From the NCBI GenBank assembly GCA_024638525.1, contig JAHEKB010000071.1, positions 1 to 9,273 on the forward strand: a stretch of DNA of 9,273 nucleotides, given 5' to 3'. Made by a program: the position numbers and the translations under genes. The DNA is from Bacteroidota bacterium (GTDB lineage Bacteria; Bacteroidota; Bacteroidia; NS11-12g; UBA9320). Below the pieces are notes generated by a model. It saw nothing but the letters and a program-made list of their open reading frames with translations. It did no database searches and was not told the DNA's origin. This document shows, in pieces, positions 5,740 to 9,273 of the stretch (positions within the stretch are counted from its first letter, which is position 1; each line of letters opens with the position of its first letter).

Positions 5740-7173
5740 TTAGAGGCGGTAAGCAAGTGCCAAATTGGTGCGGATAAGCTGCATTTGAGTCTTCACTTGA
5801 GTGTTGGGGTCTACTTCTCTTATTGAGCGCAAGGAAGAACCATAAGTGGTTCTGAATGAAAGCTCAAAGTCCTTAAATTGATATTGATAAGACAGACCCA
5901 ATTGAACGGATGGAACCCAACGATTATACAAGGAGGTTGTATTGAGGTCTGAACGTTCTTGCCCAATGAGGGATTCGCTTCTATAAAGGTCTAAGTGTAC
6001 ATCCTGTTCTAGTTCTGAGATTACATTCAAGCCAGCGCTTGCCAGAGCAGAAATCCTTGATTTTCCCTTAGACCATATAGAGTATTGAAGTCCCACATCC
6101 AGACTGATCAGGTGAAAGGTATTTTCAATGGACATCTTAGAGTCCATAGTGTCTCCTTCATTCAGATTCTTTCCACTGGCTTCAAAGCTCACTTCCTGAC
6201 TGAATGGAAGGACAGGAGAATCGAAATCCAGATCTGTGGCATAGATAGGGTCGCCATTTGAATTCATGAATTCATTTTGTTTGGAATAGACCGCCTGGTC
6301 TTTGAACACACTCCTATTTACTGTTTGGCTCAAACTTAATTCAGCGAAATAAGTCACATGTCCTTTTACTCGGCTTAAACCCAAGCCGTATTGATAACCC
6401 AAATACCAATTATCATATTCCTTTAGATTTTCTGGTAGAGGGTCATTGGCTGTCATACTTAGACTGCTCCAGTTGCTCCCAGCGATCAAATAGAGCCTGG
6501 ATTGGCTTTTGCTCGAGCTGGAATCCGAACCACCGACAACTTTATCGTTTGCTTTCACAGGCTTCGCTGAAAGGGCAGGGGAAGGGATCGCATCCACAAG
6601 CTTGGTCTTTAGAGGTGGATCATCTTCAATTGAATTTGCAAAATGCCCATTTTCAGCGGGTTCTATATCATTTGTGATCTCTTGTAAACTGGTGGTGCTT
6701 CGATCTGCCTCAGTTGTCAATATATAAGTTGAGCTTGGAGTTTGACTGTAAACCGGAAGCTTAGTCTCAATATCCAGATTGCTCACTATGTCCTTCGTGA
6801 TTGGTTTTGAGGTCGAAGATGTAATAGCCCCTTGTTCATCCATGGCAGAACTTGCACTTTCTTGCACTGGCGAATCGCCACCTATGCTCAAAGCATCTTC
6901 TGGAATTTCTATTTGAGCTTGTTTCAATTGGCTAACCTCATGCTCGAGCCCTTGAATGGTATCCAGACTCCAATAGACAAATCCTGCGATTCCCAAGGAT
7001 AATCCAAGCAGGATTAACCAGAAGAACCACCTTCTTTTTCTGCGCTGGTCAATTTGCGCCATGGCAGCTTCAAACACCCGGTCCGAAGGTAGGTTCCATG
7101 CTTCATCTCCCTGTTCCGATAATCTGGAACGGAAGAAGTCATCCAAGTTGTTATTTGTTTCTTCAGAGCTCAT
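5740..7173 (-). CDS. Inner-membrane anti-sigma-like protein with periplasmic beta-barrel-like domain
   Basis: The 477-residue product starts with a cytoplasmic segment of about 48 residues (LDDFFRSRLSEQGDEAWNLP) of the kind found in Bacteroidota anti-sigma proteins next to ECF genes. The basic cluster RRKRR (44-48) sets an N-in topology before the transmembrane helix at 49-69. A short coiled coil (71-87) and a long Ser/Thr/Glu-rich linker (88-224) follow. From about 225 the sequence turns into amphipathic strands (SRLYLIAGSNWSSL, YQYGLGLSRVKGHVTYFAEL, LISLDVGLQYSI, FELSFRTTYG) and ends TNLALAYRL, as in outer-membrane beta-barrel proteins. Its ATG overlaps the sigma factor stop (TAATG), so the two are translationally coupled. 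It probably holds the sigma factor inactive until an envelope signal arrives. Binding to sigma is inferred from context, not from a zinc-binding motif, which is absent. Confidence 0.82.
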   Translation of the reverse strand: MSSEETNNNLDDFFRSRLSEQGDEAWNLPSDRVFEAAMAQIDQRRKRRWFFWLILLGLSLGIAGFVYWSLDTIQGLEHEVSQLKQAQIEIPEDALSIGGDSPVQESASSAMDEQGAITSSTSKPITKDIVSNLDIETKLPVYSQTPSSTYILTTEADRSTTSLQEITNDIEPAENGHFANSIEDDPPLKTKLVDAIPSPALSAKPVKANDKVVGGSDSSSSKSQSRLYLIAGSNWSSLSMTANDPLPENLKEYDNWYLGYQYGLGLSRVKGHVTYFAELSLSQTVNRSVFKDQAVYSKQNEFMNSNGDPIYATDLDFDSPVLPFSQEVSFEASGKNLNEGDTMDSKMSIENTFHLISLDVGLQYSIWSKGKSRISALASAGLNVISELEQDVHLDLYRSESLIGQERSDLNTTSLYNRWVPSVQLGLSYQYQFKDFELSFRTTYGSSLRSIREVDPNTQVKTQMQLIRTNLALAYRL

Positions 7174-7703
7174 TATATCAATACCTCTAATTTTTCCATT
7201 AGCATTCTTCTGGCCTTGAACAGTTGTGACTTTGAGGTCCCTTCTGTAATGCCAAGTTGTTCAGCAATTTCTCTGTGGTTGTATCCATCCAGCACATAAA
7301 GATTGAATACTGCCCGATAGCCCGTTGGCAGGGCTGATATCAATGCGGTCAGTTCCCTGGCAGATAATCGGTCCAATGGGCTTTCGCTCAAGTCTTCCAA
7401 ATGTTGCTGATTGTCGATGTCTACATGTTTAAAGCCGTGGATACGGCCGCGTAACAACATCAGACACTCATTTACCACTATTCGGGAAGACCAGGCATTG
7501 AAGCTTCCTCGTTTGGCGTCAAAAGTCTTTATGTTGCTGAATATCTTCACCAACGCATTCTGCAGTGCATCCTCTGCGTCAGTAGATCCCTTTAAGTATC
7601 GCAGGCAGATGGAGAACCACTTGCGTTTGTAAGTATCGTATAATACAGACTGCGCTTTGCGCTGGTTCTTTTTTGCTGCCTTTATTAACTGGACCTCGGT
7701 CAT
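7173..7703 (-). CDS. ECF-type RNA polymerase sigma factor
   Basis: This is a group IV sigma-70 factor that would direct RNA polymerase to its own regulon. With the ATG at 7703 it has 176 residues and begins MTEVQLIKAAKKNQRKAQ, the standard start of Bacteroidota ECF factors. Region 2 (about 17-85) contains AQSVLYDTY, DAEDALQNALVKIF and FNAWSSRIVVNECLMLLR. Region 4 (about 112-173) has LISALPTGYRAVFNLYVLDGY and the helix-turn-helix HREIAEQLGITEGTSKSQLFKARR. The frame continues upstream to a TTG at 7760, which would add 19 residues of no known domain. TAAATTTC at 7768-7761, one base off the -7 consensus, would put the transcript start past that TTG, so the ATG is preferred. The stop overlaps the next gene by one base. 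A dyad and direct repeat lie just upstream. Confidence 0.93.
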   Translation of the reverse strand: MTEVQLIKAAKKNQRKAQSVLYDTYKRKWFSICLRYLKGSTDAEDALQNALVKIFSNIKTFDAKRGSFNAWSSRIVVNECLMLLRGRIHGFKHVDIDNQQHLEDLSESPLDRLSARELTALISALPTGYRAVFNLYVLDGYNHREIAEQLGITEGTSKSQLFKARRMLMEKLEVLI

Positions 7704-7780
7704 AGGGGATGCCTGCTGTTGAATATATGCAGAATCAAGGCTTTGGGTTGCCTCAGACAAGAAATTTATACGGATATGAC

Positions 7781-7798
7781 GTTCAGATGTAGCTGAAC
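7781..7798. promoter_or_regulatory. Perfect dyad GTTCAG-N6-CTGAAC, candidate operator
   Basis: The 6-bp arms at 7781-7786 and 7793-7798 are exact reverse complements separated by ATGTAG. The dyad lies between the divergent sigma-factor operon and the 7856 gene, about 13 bases upstream of the imperfect -7 box at 7768-7761. This is where a dimeric regulator could control the sigma operon. No factor is known; the site is inferred from symmetry and location. Confidence 0.4.
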
Positions 7799-7824
7799 TT
7801 ACATTCCATTAGCTTTCAGATGTA
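7782..7824. repeat. Direct repeat TTCAGATGTA, two copies 33 bases apart
   Basis: Copies lie at 7782-7791 and 7815-7824, identical over ten bases. The 33-base period is close to three helical turns, so both copies face the same side of the DNA. The first copy overlaps the dyad at 7781-7798. Both lie in the shared promoter region of two divergent genes. Confidence 0.6.
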
Positions 7825-7855
7825 ACTCGTGGCTTGGCGTATCCGTAATACTAGC

Positions 7856-8320
7856 ATGATCTGTCGAATGCTTATATTCCTCTTACTGCCACTTAATCTA
7901 TTTGCCCAATCAGACAAGTTCTTGATCATCAAGCATAGGGAAAAAGCCAAAGAAGTGGTGATTTCAGAAGGAGCCTTTGTTTCAGTTAAGACATTCAAGG
8001 GTGAAAGAATCAGAGGAATAATGCTGGTGCTTACAGAAGACCTTATCAAGGTAAAGCACAAAGTGGTGCCTTTAACCAATGTGGAACGTATTGGGGTGCG
8101 TAATGCTTTAATGCTTCAAATCGGATCTGCTTCCATCAGTATGGGAATGAACTTAGTCTTGTTTGGGGTTCAGCGGAATTTGAAAAACGGTTGGCAAAAG
8201 GCAGATGAGAATTATGGGATAGGGTTACCTTTTCTATCCGCTGGCCTTTCTATGGTTTGGATTACGCGAAAAAGAAGAGCCAAACACTGGAGCTTTCACG
8301 GTCAGATGCCGGGATGGTAA
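7856..8320 (+). CDS. Small membrane protein with signal peptide and two C-terminal helices
   Basis: The ATG at 7856 is chosen because it opens a signal peptide, MICRMLIFLLLPLNLFAQ, with cleavage near residue 17. The GTG at 7829 would put nine polar and basic residues in front of it. The 154-residue product then has a compact beta segment (GAFVSVKTFKGERIRGIMLVLTEDLIKVKHKVVPLTNVERIGV) of the form seen in small Bacteroidota proteins that remodel or line the envelope, although no named family is recognised. Two hydrophobic stretches follow at about 84-104 and 121-137, and the tail is basic (RKRRAKHW). The gene is divergent from the ECF sigma operon and shares the repeat-bearing region, so it may be a target of that sigma factor. 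It converges on the T9SS protein gene with 8 bases between the stop codons. Confidence 0.75.
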   Translation: MICRMLIFLLLPLNLFAQSDKFLIIKHREKAKEVVISEGAFVSVKTFKGERIRGIMLVLTEDLIKVKHKVVPLTNVERIGVRNALMLQIGSASISMGMNLVLFGVQRNLKNGWQKADENYGIGLPFLSAGLSMVWITRKRRAKHWSFHGQMPGW

Positions 8321-8328
8321 ATCAGCTT

Positions 8329-9273
8329 TTAAGTCTTATTCAGAATTAAACGAGGGCTCACCCCATTATCTAGCACGATAATATACAAACCCGAGGGTAG
8401 TGAACCAATGTCGATGGTTTCATTGGAATTGACTTTATCCAATTTCAAGACCGTCTGGCCAAATACATTCATAATTTGAAGGTCAAAGGACGCTTTGCTT
8501 TCCCTCTGGATTTTAAACTGCCCACTGCTCGGATTTGGATAGAGATATGTTTTTGGTGTATTAAGCTCTTCTAAGCCCAAACCTGCAATAGTTAAACAAT
8601 TTGACGTGTCTAAGCATCCATTCTCAGTAATTTCCACGGCAAATGAACCCCTGTGTGGGTACTGGAAGATGAAGTCGTTCTGGCCTTCTATGGCTTTATA
8701 CGTGCTGTCACAATTCAACCATTGATAGGCATCTGCACTATCCGAGAGAAGAGTATAATCATCTACAAGAAAAATATTAGCCTCAGCCACAGTGATATCC
8801 ACTTCCATAGTGACAAAGCTGTCACATCCTGCTTTATTGACAAGGGTGTCAACGTAGGTGCCATCTGCAGTGTATAGGAATTTGCCGGATACTGATCTAA
8901 GGGAATCACATGCTTTAATCTGCGTGCTTGACTCGCTTGATTTTCTGACAATCAGGTCTATACTGATAATGCTGTCACAATTCAGATGATTGTTGAGGGT
9001 ATCCATATAGTTGCCCGTATTTGTCCAAGTTTTGCCAGAAGGAGAAACAAAGTTATTGCACACATCAGCATTTAAGTCTGCCGTGGTCACCGCCAAACTC
9101 AGGCTCATTTCTATGATACTATCGCAGCCAAGCTGTCCTGCCAAGGTATCTAAATAAACCCCAGGAAGGTAATACCACATATTGCCCGAAGGTGCGAGAA
9201 CAGAATCGCAGATATAGCCTGCCTGTTGCTCTATGCTACTAGAATTAACGGTGACATCTAGCTGAACTATGCT
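8329..9273 (-). CDS. T9SS-secreted surface protein with Cys-Asp-Ser repeats (partial, 5' end outside window)
   Basis: The frame is open through the right edge, and the first 31 visible residues continue the repeat, so the true start is beyond 9273. There are 314 visible residues. About three units of roughly 40-50 residues follow the plan C-(D/N)-x3-SPSG, aromatic, G-x-Y-x-DTL, (G/N)-CDS and a hydrophobic strand: CDSVLAPSG to GCDSIIEM, CNNFVSPSG to NCDSIISI, and ACDSLRSVSG to GCDSFVTM. A PKD-like region follows at about 167-230 (YQWLNCDS, GSFAVEITENGCLDTSNC). The end is a type A sorting domain from about 243: YPNPSSGQF, LQIMNVFGQTVLKL, IDIGSLPSGLYIIVLDNG. Such proteins cross the outer membrane by the T9SS, lose this domain and stay attached to the surface or are released. 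The role is probably adhesive or structural, by inference. Confidence 0.88.
   Translation of the reverse strand, partial: SIVQLDVTVNSSSIEQQAGYICDSVLAPSGNMWYYLPGVYLDTLAGQLGCDSIIEMSLSLAVTTADLNADVCNNFVSPSGKTWTNTGNYMDTLNNHLNCDSIISIDLIVRKSSESSTQIKACDSLRSVSGKFLYTADGTYVDTLVNKAGCDSFVTMEVDITVAEANIFLVDDYTLLSDSADAYQWLNCDSTYKAIEGQNDFIFQYPHRGSFAVEITENGCLDTSNCLTIAGLGLEELNTPKTYLYPNPSSGQFKIQRESKASFDLQIMNVFGQTVLKLDKVNSNETIDIGSLPSGLYIIVLDNGVSPRLILNKT

Noticed and set aside
8365..8382. Inverted repeat ATTATC-N6-GATAAT
   Set aside because: A six-base AT-rich stem within the T9SS gene with no U-tract; expected by chance at this length.
1..9273. Mobile element, CRISPR array, tRNA or riboswitch
   Set aside because: No transposase or integrase reading frame, terminal repeats, regularly spaced repeats or cloverleaf structure was seen on either strand.

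Overview
The window looks like a chromosomal segment of a gliding-type marine or aquatic Bacteroidota, most likely order Cytophagales. The grounds are a DUF2490-type protein, a type IX secretion (T9SS) sorting domain, lipoproteins with acidic tails after the lipobox, an ECF sigma factor paired with a membrane anti-sigma protein that carries a beta-barrel-like domain, weak or absent Shine-Dalgarno sequences, and a TAnnTTTG -7 promoter box. No rRNA, tRNA, CRISPR array, integrase or transposase was seen. The species is inferred from gene style only.

Layout. On the minus strand, 3-623 is the start of a DUF2490 outer-membrane-type protein that runs off the left edge. Bases 624-967 hold only a doubtful 70-residue reading frame. 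On the plus strand follow an acyltransferase-3 membrane enzyme (968-2017) and a small anchored protein with a Cys-x3-Cys tail (2098-2535). That small gene converges, with a 4-base gap, on a minus-strand gene (2540-4339) for a signal-peptide/TPR/transmembrane class III adenylate cyclase. A small lipoprotein (4411-4713) diverges from the cyclase. A hairpin at 4715-4741 separates it from a converging minus-strand block.

That block (7703 down to 4764) is the most interesting part. It encodes an ECF sigma factor and, overlapping by one base (TAATG), an inner-membrane anti-sigma-like protein whose periplasmic C-terminus looks like an outer-membrane beta-barrel. After 82 bases comes a lipoprotein with two tandem modules resembling the C-terminal domain of anti-sigma-K factor RskA and a K-D-D-E tail predicted to direct it to the cell surface. 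Sigma factor, anti-sigma and lipoprotein may form one envelope-sensing unit. The intergenic region upstream contains a perfect dyad and a 10-bp direct repeat with a 33-base period, shared with a divergent small membrane protein gene (7856-8320). The right end (8329-9273, minus) is the C-terminal part of a T9SS-secreted surface protein built of Cys-Asp-Ser repeats.

The enzymatic and family assignments rest on motifs read by eye. The sensing circuit is inference.
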